Source of the DNA: Turbatrix aceti
Lineage: Eukaryota > Nematoda > Chromadorea > Rhabditida > Panagrolaimidae
Reading direction: 5' to 3'
Assembly: GCA_963969345.1 (NCBI GenBank)
Contig: OZ017767.1
Span: 6,786,739-6,850,738, forward strand
DNA length: 64,000 nucleotides
Positions 10,350 to 22,393 of this stretch are shown in pieces. The position numbers and the translations under genes are program-made. Each line of letters opens with the position of its first letter. Within the stretch, counting starts at the first letter, position 1. A model generated the notes under the pieces. The model did no database searches and was not told the DNA's origin. It saw only the letters and a program-made list of their open reading frames with translations.

Positions 10350-13300
10350 CAATCATTCAACACTCAAACACTGCTGTTGGAGCGAATGGCAGCGGTGGCA
10401 TGCAGCTGCCTCCCGGTTTCGTTCTAGGCGGCCAGGTTCCATCATCGGCACCGTCTGCGTCGGCACCCACTCCTCAGTCGGACGTCTCGAGCTTTTTGGC
10501 AGCGGCTGCAGCTGCTTCGTCGGCGTCAGCGCCTCCTTTCAACCTGTCGGCGGCTGGGGGTGGTGGAGGGCCTCCGGGGGGCCCGCCTGTCACGGCTGCT
10601 CTCGATTACCAGGTGCTTGCTGCCGCTGCTGCCGCCGCCGCTGCTTCTTCTCAGAGTCCTTCTCAGATCATGAATACGTCGGGTCAGACGTCTCAGCACG
10701 AAATGCCACCTACGACTGTGACTGGGACGAATGAACAACAGGTCGCGGCGGCTTTTCATCAGTATGTTGCGCTGCTTCAACATCATCAGCAGCAGCAGCA
10801 GCAACAGCCCCTGCCGCCACCGGTGCTCCCACCCCAGCCACCTGTGCAGGTCCAGGTACCCCAAGCTCAGCAGTCGGCGAATGCGATGCTCTTCAACGCG
10901 CTCAACTCCCCGGCTATGGACCTGGCTCACGCAGCTTTTACGCTAAACGAACAACGCCGACAGTCAGCACCCTTCCTCGGCGGTGGATCGTCCCTATCCT
11001 CCCCAATCCGACCCCCGCAGTCTTCCCCAATGCTCTCACCCCTCCTCCAAGGGGGCCACCCCCACCCACACCCCGCAGGACCCCAACAACCCCCAAACGA
11101 TCAGCTATCGCCCTTCCTGGCCCCTGTACAACAGCCCGCAGCCGCTCTGCTCCAGCACAATATCATGGCGGAGCTTCAGAGAGAGATTCAGAGACAACAG
11201 GCGGCGGCTGCGGCCGCTGTGGCTGCCCAACAGCAGGCGCAGCAACACTTTCACAGCCTTCAGACGGCGCTACAGCATCATGTATCCCCACAGCAGCAGC
11301 AACAGCTCTTTGCGGCGATGCAGCAGCACCTACAGGCCCAGCAACAGGCACAGCAGCAGGCACAGCAACAGGCTCAGCATGCGCAACAGCAGCATCACCA
11401 TCAGCAGCAGCAACAGCTGAGGCTGCAGCAGGCGATGCGGCCTCCCATGCAGCCTTCGCCGCTGGCGAAGGTGCCTCAGCAACTCCCGGGGCCTTCGCAG
11501 GGCTTCAACGGGATTAGGACTCCGTTGTTGCCGTCTTCTGACGACGCTGCTAAAAAGTTTGTTTTTTTTGTACGTATGTAAAAAAAATTTTTTTTTGGTC
11601 ATTTGTGTTCCCCAGACGGAAAAAATATGTTTAAAGCTTATCGCGCAGCTTGGATCTTAGGCAAAGTGTTTTTAAGCTCAGATTAACCTTAAAAAAGTTT
11701 CAATTCTTCGTTTTACGACATTTGAAAATGTTTCAATGATCCCAAAAAAGTGCTAATAATAATTTTTTTTCATTATTAGTGCTCACTGTGTTTTAGACTG
11801 GATTTTCTACTGGTTCTGAAATCCCTACGGAAGCAGGAGCGGAGCGAGCATCATAGAACAAAAAAAAAGAAGCGCGAGCGAAAAATATTTGAAAAAAAAG
11901 TGATGCAGATGGTTTTTTAAAAAACTGTGAATATACTATAAAATTTCATTTTTTTATGTTTTTCGTTCACTTTTGAGTATGTTTATGATGAAAATAGGTT
12001 TATAAGTTAGAAAAACTTTCGAATTTGTGTTTTTGGTTCAAATTTCGCGAATATTTGAATTTTTTAAATTTTTGTTGGAAAATAAATTTTTTTTAATTTT
12101 TGAAAAGGGTGGCAGCGAAAAGAGTGCGAATATTTTAAAAAAATTATTTTTCATTTAAAAAAAATTATTTTATTAAAAAAAATTATTATTTTTAAATAAT
12201 TTTTTTTAATTTTCGAAAAATTATTTTAAAAAAAATATTTTTTTTTAAATTATTTTTTTTTACGAGTAGAAACCCCTGTTTTTAGACACCAACTGGTCCA
12301 AGTGCCACAACCAACAGTGCAGCATTCCGCGCCGAAGCGACCATCGATATCTTCTCAGCCAGCTTCGAGGAAGCAGTCGACGGCCAGCGTCCACGCGACT
12401 CCGGTGCCCCCCGTCTCGACGCCTTCCCAGTCGGTCACACGCGTGGAACCCGTCACCGAGGGCCCTTCCACGGCCCCTATGAACGGTTCGTCTGCCAACA
12501 ACGCCTCCGCTACCGCGACTTCCACGACGCCGGGAAAGCAGCCATTCCACACGGGACTCCCAAAGCAGCCGTACTACCCTACCCACTTTCTGCGGGGCAC
12601 GTCGATCAAACTGGAATCCGGAGAAGTGAGACTCGTCGAGGACATGAAGGCTGAAGACTTCCAGGCATCCTGCAATCTTTCTGCGGACATGCGAGTCTGC
12701 GTTGGAGAAATTACGTCGGTTTTGAGGACGACTTGTTGCCGATTTGTTACGCTCAAATACAGATTCGAGGTTGACAAGGTCCCCGCAATCGGTGCCATCA
12801 CTGCGAGCGTCGAATACCCATTTTTTGAGGTCGAAAATGGATGGTCCAGTTATGATCCCGACAAAAGCGTCAATTTATACGGGTTGAAGTGCCGAAAACT
12901 TGCTGTAAGTTTTTTTTTAAAATTTTTAAATTTTGATTTTTTTTTGCCTTTGAAAAAACTGTGTCATGGAAATTGTTTATGAAATTTTCCTAAAATGTAT
13001 TTTTTACCACGAAATTTTTTTTTGCATCTTCTACGATTTTTTCATATTGATCGACGTGATTTTTGACGGAAAATTGGAGGAGAATATAAAAATAGGTTCC
13101 TATCATTTTGAAAAATGCCAAAAATCGTATTTAAAAAAGTGCCACTTTGGCGAAATTTTTTTCGGCATTTTTCAAGGTTATGTATTTTTTTCGGATTCTC
13201 CATCGAAAACAGCGTCGATCAATGTATACTACGAATTTGAAAATGCCATTGTTTTTTTGCTTCAACGCGCCAAAAATCACCAAAAATTTCAAAAAAACGA

Positions 13301-14350
13301 TTTTAGGCAGTAAAATGTGATAAAGCATTTCAAAAAAATTTTCTGACACATTTTTTATGAGAAACCCCTTCAATTCCTGTTTTTTGCACCCTGCAAAGTC
13401 CGGCGATAACTTTTGATGACGCCGAGCAGAAGTGACTACGACTATGAAGAAACTGGGTTCACAGTACGCGATTTGTTTTGTCTTGTTTGTAGTCTCGTGT
13501 ACTAGCGCACCCCGGCGCGGGGGTGGCGTGAGGACTCTCACGTGATCTGTCTAACCCATTCACGTGCCCTAGTTGACCGATCGACTGGCCGGTGGGTGAC
13601 GGGCACCCCACCCAAAACAGTACTCTGCACCCTTGTTTATAAAAAAAAATTTTTTTTACGGTACACAACAATTTTGACATGTTTTCCATTTTTTTGCAGG
13701 TCGGTGATAAGTGCATTCTGATCACGAAGGACTTCTACGACAAAGACGACGCTGAGCTAAAATCCCGGTGGCAAAGTCAGCTTCGAAATCAGCAACAACG
13801 CTTTCAGCCCAAAGATCCGCCCTCGACAGTGACGACTTCGGACGCGACAACACCCCAGGCGAGTGTCAAAGCCTCGCCGAGCTCGGAAAGCCTCGGGGCC
13901 AACCAGTCGGCTTCGTCGTCGTCAAACGGAAACGGGAGATTAATGCGAAAATCCATACCGCCGCCATTGGATATGCATCCTCAGAGCAGCTCTTCCATGA
14001 GGTCAGAAGGAGTTTTCCAGGCTGTTTCGGACACTGTGACTCCGCTGACTTCGACGATCTCCGCCCCGGCAGAGCCGTACCCGGCAATGGCGCTTTCCTT
14101 CATGGCATCGTTTTCGACGACACCGATTTCTGCGCCTGCTGCCATGGATGATATTACTGTGGACGCGGAAATTGCAGCTGCAGAAGCGCAAGAAAGGGCA
14201 GCGGAACTCGCATCGAGGTTTTCGCTTGTCACCACCCCGCAGAACGAACTTGCGGAGACTGGGGGACCCCAGCAGCAACAACAGCAGCAGCAACAGCAGC
14301 CTCAACCGTCTCCTGCCGCGTCAGAAGTATTCATGGATTACTCAATCTGA
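10350..14350 (+). CDS. ATXN1-like: Ataxin-1-like AXH-domain protein
   Basis: Exons are 10350-11556, 12286-12904 and 13700-14350. The first starts after a TTTTGCAG acceptor, so the true 5' exon may lie upstream. The first in-frame ATG is 10400, giving 808 aa. The N-terminal 480 residues are low-complexity: Ala tracts, Pro runs, and several Gln and Gln/His tracts (for example near 10785 and 11290-11420). The AXH domain covers about residues 482-612, starting Y-P-T-H-F-L-R-G and including V-E-Y-P-F-F and G-W-S-S-Y, then K-L-A | V-G-D-K-C across the second intron. This matches the ataxin-1/HBP1 AXH fold, an RNA- and protein-binding dimerisation domain of nuclear transcriptional repressor complexes. 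A ten-Gln run lies near the C-terminus (14271-14300). Intron 2 contains a fold-back repeat and a GC-rich insert. Tandem AATAAA signals follow at 14533 and 14541. Confidence 0.88.
12990..13330. repeat. Small intronic fold-back repeat, copy in ataxin-1-like intron 2
   Basis: The segment contains GATCGACGTGATTTTTGACG near 13050, a centre with AAAAATGCCAAAAATCG and GGCATTTTTCAAGG, and a right arm with GTCGATCAATGTA near 13215. The arms are inverted relative to each other. The same architecture recurs at 37975-38340 (fer-1 intron 3) and 54920-55075 (atl-1 intron 16). No coding capacity or clear target duplication was identified. Confidence 0.65.
13495..13640. other. GC-rich insert in ataxin-1-like intron 2
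   Basis: About 145 bp of GC-rich sequence sits in an otherwise AT-rich intron, with blocks such as GCACCCCGGCGCGGGGGTGG and GGTGGGTGACGGGCACCCCACC. It may be a short interspersed element or a MITE remnant. I found no RNA polymerase III B-box and no clear inverted termini. Confidence 0.4.
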
Positions 14351-14532
14351 TCTGATTGTGTGTGCCAAACAAACAAACAAACCCTGTGCGACCGAACCTC
14401 TACACAAAATCAAAATCAAAATCAAAATCTTCATCCACAAAAAAACCAACCTTGTAAGAACTAGGTCTAGTCTTGCCAACCCCAACGCAAGCCAACCGTA
14501 GTACAAAAACGAATTATTTACGTTCAAATTTA

Positions 14533-14546
14533 AATAAAGAAATAAA
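14533..14546 (+). terminator. Poly(A) signals of the ataxin-1-like gene
   Basis: Two AATAAA hexamers lie at 14533-14538 and 14541-14546, about 185 nt after the stop codon. The opposite-strand gene has its own signal at 14625-14630 (TTTATT on the plus strand), so the two transcripts converge with almost no spacer. Confidence 0.7.
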
Positions 14547-14652
14547 GAAAAAAAATTTTATTGACGATTTTTTTTGTCTTCCAGGGTCGTTTTTTTTTGC
14601 GATTTTTTGTTCTCTGTATAAATATTTATTTATTTAAGCTTGAATCCTTGAA

Positions 14653-17251
14653 TTATGATTCAAAATCAGAATTATATCCCCCGGCGGACGCGGATCTCTT
14701 CGAAAGCGCGGATTTTGCCCGTTTTGGGCCTTTGCTTTCGGCGGTCTTGAATCGTGGCAACGCGTCCATGTTGTCGCAGTGATGTTTCGTGAGATTGGAG
14801 GTGTGAAAGCGGAATGGCACAGGCATGGTCCCGGGATTGCGTCGGCGGTAGGAAAACATGCGATTTTCAAATTCTCGATGCAGTTGACGGAAATCGGGAA
14901 CGCTCTTGGCTATGCTGGGCTGGAATGTTGCGGGCTCTCCGAAACACCGCGATCCGTGTCTCACGCGGTACTGGACGTTGGATCTTACCGAGTGATCCTG
15001 GAATTTGTATTTGAAGTTTAGAGCAAGACATAAAATCCGGTCGGCTGGATGGAAAAACGCGATTTTTTTTAGAATCATTTTTTTATAAATTTTACCGAAA
15101 AAAGTAGAAAAAAATTTATTCAATGGCAAAAAAATTCGAAATAGTTCAATAAAAAAAAATTGGGAAAAAATTTGACTTGTCTACGGATTTTTAGGCCAGC
15201 CGGAAAAAAATGTTTTGAAAGAATTTTTTTTTAATTTTTTTTGTTTGAACTTTTTAGAATTTTTTTGCGTAATAACTTTTTGTGATTTTTTTGCATTTTA
15301 GATCTTTGAACTTTTTTTTAGTTTTTTTTCTTATTATTATTTTTTTAGAACTTTTTTAGATTATTTTCCGTTTTAAAACAAAAAAATTTTCTCAACTTTG
15401 TTTGCACATTTGCACTTATACATAGTTTTAAAAAATTGTTTTAAATAATAAAAATTTAGCAAAAATTAATCTTGAACAAAACAAAAATTGTTTTTCAGAA
15501 AATGGAAAAAGTCACAGCCGGTCCTTTTTTTTAGAAAATGACAACCAAAAATAAACCCTACCGAATAACCAAAAGGAAGCCGGGATTGCAGAAGCAGATC
15601 CATCGTCCTCTGACTGTGCGCTCGTTCTTTCAGGAGGTCAAATTCCCTTTTTGGAGGAATATACGTCGTGAGAGGCACAGGATTAGCCCTAAATGGGGTT
15701 CTCTGCGAGGTGGTTTCGTTGATGTTTGGTTCCGAAAAAGAACGATTTTTCAAGGGAACCATGGCAGTCACGGGTTTGGGCTTTCTGGTGATCTGCTGAA
15801 AACCCATTACGTCAGTTTTGCTAATTTTAGAATTTCTGGAAACCGGCTTACCCCGATAAAATGTTTTGTGTCGGGGTGATATGTGGTCGGAGGCACCGAA
15901 TGTGCTTGAAACCTAAAAACATCCCCCAGAAGCCAGAGTGATCTGTGATGTTTTTTACTTTCTTTTGTACACCTACTTTTTGGCAGGATCATTCTGAGCA
16001 ACAATCTCGCGACTTTTTCGTTCAGCGAGCAGTTGGTCGAGAAAACGAAGCGCGTAGGTGGCTCGAATGGGGGTGGTTTCTTCTCTGAAGACGTCACAGT
16101 TCTGGAAATAGCATCGGCGAAGGTGGAAACCGACCTGATGGTGAACTGAAAGGGTTCCGGTACTGTAGGTCCCCGGGGCCTGTCTTGCTCGATGGTGGCT
16201 ATTTGATGTCTTTCAACTTTTCGTTCAGACCTTGTAGCCGTGTGGGAGAGAACCTGATACACGACAAAGGGCTCCAGAGGCTGAGAAAATCGACGCTCTG
16301 AACAGTGATCACGATTAACATCACATTTCACAAACCAGCTGCAGATCTTTGCACCCAACACGTTCGTGGTCGGTGTAATGTATGTGTATAATTGAAACCA
16401 TTACAAATTGTTTGTAGTCAACATTGGCTACACACAAAACACAACGTTTTTGTGATTGATATAGAAACGATGACTGATACGGAACATTTTTCAAAATTTG
16501 TTTTTTTGAGTTTCAGAGTTTTCAAAAAATAGGTTCTCGACACGAATTTTTTTTTTGCGCAAAAAATGAATTTCAAAAAATTAAATAGAAGTTATTACCT
16601 TTTTTCTGTACTTTTTGGCACTGTTTACGTAAAACGAAACGACGATTTTTAATTTTCAAAAAAAACGATACTCCCAACACGAAAAAAAATTTGTGCGCTA
16701 AAAACAAATTTCAAAAAATTACCCAAAAGCTCTTTCCTTCTTTTATTATACTTTTTGACTTCGCGTCGCTGTTTCTCCAGAAAATCGTGCGACAAGACAC
16801 CTTTGAAGCTGACACGACGTCGTCGGGTTGAAAAAGGCGACGCAGAAACCTTTCGATTGTGTTTTCCATGCGCCACCGCACTTTTTGATCGTTGCCTGCC
16901 CTGGCTGTGTGGTTTCTGAAGTTCCAGGTCCTGAGAAGACGTCGTATACTTGCGACAAAGGCTAGAGGATCTTAGCACGTCGTTGAGCTGGTCGCGAAGA
17001 TGTCCGCATTCCAGGCGAAGAGCAGCGAGTCGGGCGAGCACATCCGTGTCACCGCTGCTCTTTGTCGTCGTCGACGACGACGACACATCATCTCGGGATC
17101 TTTTCTCGTCGTGGTGGTGGTGGTCGTCGTCGTCGTCACTCTTCTCGCCACTATACATCACGCTGAAAAAAGCCGCGCACTCCAATGGCATGCGCGCTGC
17201 CGGAGCGGTGTCCGCACCGGACTTGAGCGTGGTCGAGCGCTTCGTCACCAT
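14653..17251 (-). CDS. FAM161/UPF0564-like protein (5 exons)
   Basis: The proposed exons, all phase-consistent, are 17251-16723, 16297-15973, 15912-15852, 15795-15562 and 14997-14653 (497 aa). The acceptor of the last exon is the least certain; an alternative lies about 40 bp upstream. The N-terminus is Ser/Asp/His-rich, followed by a basic segment ending in K-K-Y-N-K-R-R. The middle has P-T-V-P-E-P-F-Q-F, then F-R-A-N-P-V-P-L with Y-I-P-P and a downstream L-L-Q-S-R-L-P. Near the C-terminus comes V-P-D-F-R-Q-L-H-R-E-F-E followed by P-V-P-F-R-F-H-T. These repeated P-x-P-F/Y and P-D-F-x-x-L-H-x-x-F motifs are typical of the FAM161 (UPF0564) family. Its mammalian members bind microtubules at the centriole and ciliary base. 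In a nematode, a role in sensory cilia or sperm centrioles is inference only. Confidence 0.6.
16545..16745. repeat. Tandem duplication spanning the exon-1 donor of the FAM161-like gene
   Basis: The segment 16680-16745 (end of exon 1, donor GGTAAT and first intron bases) recurs in diverged form at 16545-16615. The second copy keeps AAAAAGTA..AG-GTAAT and the following A/T pattern. Only the 16723 donor gives an open, phase-consistent join, so the other is a decoy copy within the intron. Confidence 0.6.
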
Positions 17252-17659
17252 GACGACTCTTTTGAAGGGTTTTGTGCATTTCTGCGGACTTTGTATGTAT
17301 TTTGTAGTGTCCGTTGCGCAATGTAATTTATGAAAGCCGCTTACTTGTCTGCTGCATTGTCTTTTAGGCCGGAGTTGAATTTTTTTTATCCTCAAACAAC
17401 CTTTTTTTTTAGTTTTTTTAGTCTTTGCACTCAAAACTCAAAAATACATAATACAATTTATTTTACAAACAAACAGGTAATATTACATATTGGTCGCCCC
17501 AACGGGCAAATAACATAAAAAAGTGACAAGTGAGATGGATAACGAAGACAATTTGTAAATAGATGCCTTCGCATCAATGAATGAAGGGGCGCATGGTTGA
17601 TTAGAGTCTCATGAAAATCACAGGAGGTCGTTTCAACGGTTAATTAATGAAATATTTAA

Positions 17660-18154
17660 TTAACGGCGCCGAGTATGGTTGCAATAAGAGGCGACGTCGC
17701 CGAGAAGGCTGCTGTTCGTAGAAGAACTCTTGTGGCGACGAAGGTGGTCAAAAGGGGCTCGGTAGTCGGCAGTCTCGCTCTGGGTGTCTTCGCAGGCGTT
17801 ATCAATGAGGCAGGTGGATGACGAGTCAACTGCCATCGCAGAAGAAGCCCGAGCGAGGGGCTGAGAGGAATCGCCAACGCGGATGGTCATAACGTTGGAC
17901 CTCTGAGACTGCGAAGACGTCACCGAAGCGACTTCGGCCTTGATGGAGGATTTGATTTTGTCCTGCGAAGTCGACGAAAGCCGGAATTCAGGGTTTCGGT
18001 GGATACCGACGAATTCGCCGAGAAGGTGGACAAACGAGTTGTGGTGGGTTTGAGTCTTGGACATGATTAGTGAAGACTGGCTTGCTGGAGTAGTAGTAGG
18101 ATAGACAATTGGAGTAGCTTGTAAGGCTCTTTCGATTGGTAATCTACCTATCAT
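17660..18154 (-). CDS. Unknown single-exon gene, Ser-rich protein
   Basis: An uninterrupted 164-codon frame lies on the minus strand. The composition (Ser/Thr/Arg-rich, hydrophilic, no signal peptide or TM segment) gives no family. A strong TATATAAA lies at 18169-18176, only 15 bp before the first ATG (18154). Transcription would normally start about 25-30 bp after a TATA box, so the in-frame ATG at 18064 is the more likely start. That gives 134 aa beginning MSKTQTHHNSFVHLLGEF. A downstream AATAAA lies at 17457-17462. The gene lies upstream of the FAM161-like gene on the same strand. Function unknown. Confidence 0.55.
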   Translation of the reverse strand: MIGRLPIERALQATPIVYPTTTPASQSSLIMSKTQTHHNSFVHLLGEFVGIHRNPEFRLSSTSQDKIKSSIKAEVASVTSSQSQRSNVMTIRVGDSSQPLARASSAMAVDSSSTCLIDNACEDTQSETADYRAPFDHLRRHKSSSTNSSLLGDVASYCNHTRRR

Positions 18155-18168
18155 CGTCGGAACGTTCG

Positions 18169-18176
18169 TTTATATA
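18169..18176 (-). promoter_or_regulatory. TATA box of the unknown single-exon gene
   Basis: TATATAAA on the minus strand lies immediately upstream of the open frame and supports start selection at 18064 over 18154. Confidence 0.55.
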
Positions 18177-18179
18177 CCC

Positions 18180-21100
18180 GCACCATTCTTGCAGGACTCC
18201 GCCTTTGCTCTAGTCTCTGCACCACGAGATGACAACAACGATGCACGGGTACATCTGCGGGCGGGGACACAACAAGGGGGCGTCGCCCTCGCACGTGTAC
18301 TTTTCTTCACCGCCAAAAAAGTTTTTTTTTTCAGGGAAATGGAGTGGAGTAGTTACAGTAATCTTGTCATTTGATGACAGTGTTTTTGGAAAACGATTTT
18401 GGGGGATTTGGGATGCAGGAAGTTTGTTTGAATGGGATTTTGGGGTTCAAAACTGTGTAAACGTCGATTTTGTTTCCATGTATCTAATTTTGGATGTCGT
18501 GTATGTACCAGACTAGACGTCGGACTATCGAGCAACAAATGCCCCTTCTCCGGTTTTGTAGTGTAAAAGAAAGGCAACATCGAGCAACAATGTTTATTTT
18601 TGTTTGTATAATATTTCAGATGTCTGATCTACCCCAAAAGAGATCTAAATGCCCAAATATCAAATCGTAGCCCGGATAACATTGCAGAACGTGTCGATCA
18701 ATGTTCTTCTCGTTTTGTTGCAAAAAAAGGATGATGTCAGTTTGTAATCGGGTAATGGTGATATGTATGTATTTAGTAGTCGATAGTCTGTTAATTGCCC
18801 TATCAGGGGTTGTTTGGGTATACATAATCATCACAACAACGTGCATGTATGTATTTAATATGTATGTATGTAGGGTGATGACGGGGGGGGGGTAACCGCT
18901 GGTTCAAGACGCTTCCTACTTTCTGTTTTGTATCGCATAAACCGCATAACAGGTTTTTTTGGTGATGGTATGTATGCGTGCCAGTCGTTGACCGACAATC
19001 AGTCATCTAAACGACGTTCAGTCATGATGTTTTGTCTGGGGTCTCCATGTAGCTGTTATCATGTGAGAAGCATCGTATCGCATTACATGACATTCCGCGC
19101 GTCTTGTTTTTCCGAATTATGAATGAAATGGAATCCGCAAAACATGTGGGGAGCATGTTATGGCCGTTCGTTTATGTTTTTACAAGTTCCGAAGGCAATA
19201 AAAACATTCTAAATGCATAAATAAGTGTAAAAAAACCGGCAAATGCCCGGAAAAGTTGACTTCTGAACACTGTTACACAACTCTTAATTTCAAAAACAGT
19301 AAACATCGAAAGGAAACAACATAAACAAATTTGAATTAAAAATGATTTTTTGATTTTTTGTCAAAGAATTTTCGTAAAAAACACATTAAAAATTTTTTTA
19401 ATATTTTATAAACCTATAAAATCGATATATGTAATTCTAAAAAACTTCAATATCAGCTTCTAAAAAACCCAAATTAAGCAATACAGTAACCCATTTACCA
19501 TGCCAAGGCCAAATACCGTACTTCCTTGTCGCCAGTCTGACTGACTTTTTGGAGGTTTTGTTCATCGTTTCAGTGATCACATTTTCTCTATACCTTGTTC
19601 ACAAACAGACAATCGACTAAACCAAAGAATGTATTTTTCAGTCGTAAAAGTCGCGTCACGTGAAATTGAGAGCCCCAATTCGTCGTAGTCTACGTGACAA
19701 TTTCGGGGGAATACCGGAAATAATAAACAACTGTACCAAGTGATCAACTTTTTGCTGATGTTACAACGCAAAAGTACGGGGTGTACGGTAATGGAAACTT
19801 CCAGATAAACATTTTCCGCTCGGTCGGGTATTCCCCCAAACAAAATAGATTACTACAAACGATGATTATTTCGTGTGCCGACGTACGAAATAGAGTTTCT
19901 GTTAATTCTGTATTCCGCGGGGTAACGGGGAATGCCCTTGTATTTTTTGGGATGTTGAATCTCGCTTATATTTATTTAATAATTATTTTGAAAAAAATGA
20001 AGAAACTGCAAATCATTTTTTTTAACATTTTGGTTGCTGTTTTTCTTAAAACGTGTTCTGATGTGTGTATATTTTTTGTTCAGGTGCCCGAAGTGTCTCG
20101 TAAGGCCACAAATTTACCGTATCCCCAGTAAAACTGTTGTCCCCGTAAAATCCCCCATTTTTTTATTTTTTTTAAATTTTTTAAAATTTATAATTATAAA
20201 AATTTTATAAATTTTATTAAAAAAAAACTTTGAACAAAACTATAAATTGCAAAAAAATAATGATTTACTACCAAAAAACTGTTTTTTTTTAATTCTAAAT
20301 TTAAAAAAAAAATCGTAAATACTTATGCGAAAAAGTTTCGAGGTTGTAAATTTCTCGCCTTCGCTCGTGGCAAATTTTCCAGAATGCCACTGACGATCCA
20401 AGCATACATTATATTTCTTTGATTTATGATTCTGTCTCGAATTAAACCACAACTGCAAAACTTTTTCGTCACCAAAATTAAAAAGGCTGCAAACTGGCAC
20501 AGAGAATGATGCAAGAATTTTTCAATCATTTTTTTGCGCGCGATTGAGTGAGTCGCATTTCTCCTTGACCGTACAACAACTGGCATACTGTAGCGGAGAT
20601 GAAAACACGCGTGTCATGGATTGAAGAGTCGAGGACAAAGTCCGAATAAATAATAACAGAGCAGTGTTCGATAAGATTCAACCTGCAGAGACAACGACGG
20701 TCTCAGGATGTCACCAAAGACTACGTTGTTGGCGTTGTTGGTCGTGAAGTGCAGCGTGACAAAATCCGACACAGACGTTTGCACGTTTTGCACAGAATAG
20801 GGGGAAACCGGTGACTGTGGTATCTTTTTTTTCTAATCAGCAATTGTTTTTTATGAAATGTAAGAATTTATGTCAACTGTTTTTTGGCACTATCAATGCA
20901 ATTTTTACACGAAATGAGAAATTAATGCCCTGAAAAAAATGCCAGCAAACGTTTTTTGATACAAAAAAATACGTTTATAAAAATTTTGTGCATATTTTTG
21001 ATTTAACGAAAAAATATTTTATACGGTCAGAAATATACGGTATCGCGTCACAACATTATTTGGAACATAGGCATCGAAACTTCTGGCCTAATCTGTTATA

Positions 21101-22393
21101 AATATGTTTTTTGATTCTCCAGATCGCCGGAGACTTTATTCTTTGTTTTTTAACTTGTAACCCTTGTTTTTCAGAATCTTCAGGAAATCAATCAAAATTG
21201 ATAGACAAAAAATTTATTCGTGTTGTAGGCTCGAATGTTTACACATAAAAAATCTGTTTTATTCTGAACAACAGTCCAGTCTCACATCAGGTGCTGCCGA
21301 AGTCAAAAACTAGGTTCAGAAAAAGGAAGTGAAAAAAAAAACACTTTATGCTGTGTTTTGATTTGCAGACGTCATTGTCTTTCTTGTTTTTGCAAGACAA
21401 AGACAACAACCCGCCGCTACGTTGCCGACTACGTACTCTGCTCACGAGGACGTTCACATGTACGAAAATCGTGAATTTAACAAAGTCATCAAAATTGAGA
21501 ATCCTTTCACGTGAATCGCTGCTGAATCTGTCTGTGCCTGTATAGACAAAAAAAAATGGTGGCGGTTGTGGTGGTCAGTGACAGACGCGTGCAGGCGCAG
21601 GTGCTCGCTCGCCTCGACGTTGCCGGCGGCGGCAACTCCTTACCATGACTGTGCACGGACACGGACGCAATTGTGTGGTATGTATGATTCACGGAAGGAG
21701 ACGTTTCGTCATTTCTGCAGGGTAAGAAATCCGCGCAAAAAAAATGTCATGCACTCGTTCGACTTTGACTTGAAATGGAGCGCGATGCTTCGGTTTTCGC
21801 ACCCGTCCCCGCGACTGATTGCGATTCAATTGCTAGGCTACGTCAGAAAACCAGAGATTAACGGCGGTCATCTGTACCCAGCGCGGTGCAACAACAACAT
21901 CCTACTGAATACTATTCTTTTTCCTACGTCACGCCGCACCCGTCTGATTCGCCGCCGGCTGCGGGTAATAGTAATTGTAATTGATTGATATGCACCCCTT
22001 TTGCGAGTTTACGTGAAGTTGTAAAGTGAAATACAAAGATCAGACCGACCAGGACTTTGTCGGCCTTCTTTTTTTCTTTTTCTTCTGCGCAGCGTCCTGA
22101 TTCCTTCTCCGTCTTCACAAACACGGTTCACCGGGCTCAGCTCTGCAACCAGAAGCAAAAGATGAATACGAATACAAATACGATGACAAACAACAAAATG
22201 CGTTCATTCGGATCAATCAGACTTTTCTTTTGCAATCATTTCTTTGCGATTTTTTTCTAGCAAAAAATTGCGAAAAAAACTGTTTTGGGTGCGAATCTAT
22301 AATACTTTTCACGTGAATCGCAGCACTGTCATACTCATACATATTCTCTGTCATGCGTAGTTTGGATTCACACGGTATCTGTTGCAGAGAGCG
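18180..22393. other. 4.2-kb region without a recognisable gene
   Basis: The region has AT-rich filler, an ATGTATGTATGT run near 18845-18875 with a G9 run at 18883-18891, and several short open frames on both strands without motifs. A non-AT-rich block at 20580-20830 and another at 21390-21990 were checked; neither gave a splice-consistent exon chain. The 3' UTR of nmr-2 occupies the right edge. No repeat shared with other parts of the window was seen. Confidence 0.45.

Noticed and set aside
13385..13640. Possible hAT or SINE ends with GCACCCTG / CTGCACCCTTG
   Set aside because: The two sequences are in the same orientation and no target duplication or pol III box was found.
21566..21988. 140-codon plus-strand frame
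   Set aside because: Arg/Cys/His-rich translation typical of chance GC-richer DNA; no credible ATG, promoter or splice neighbours.
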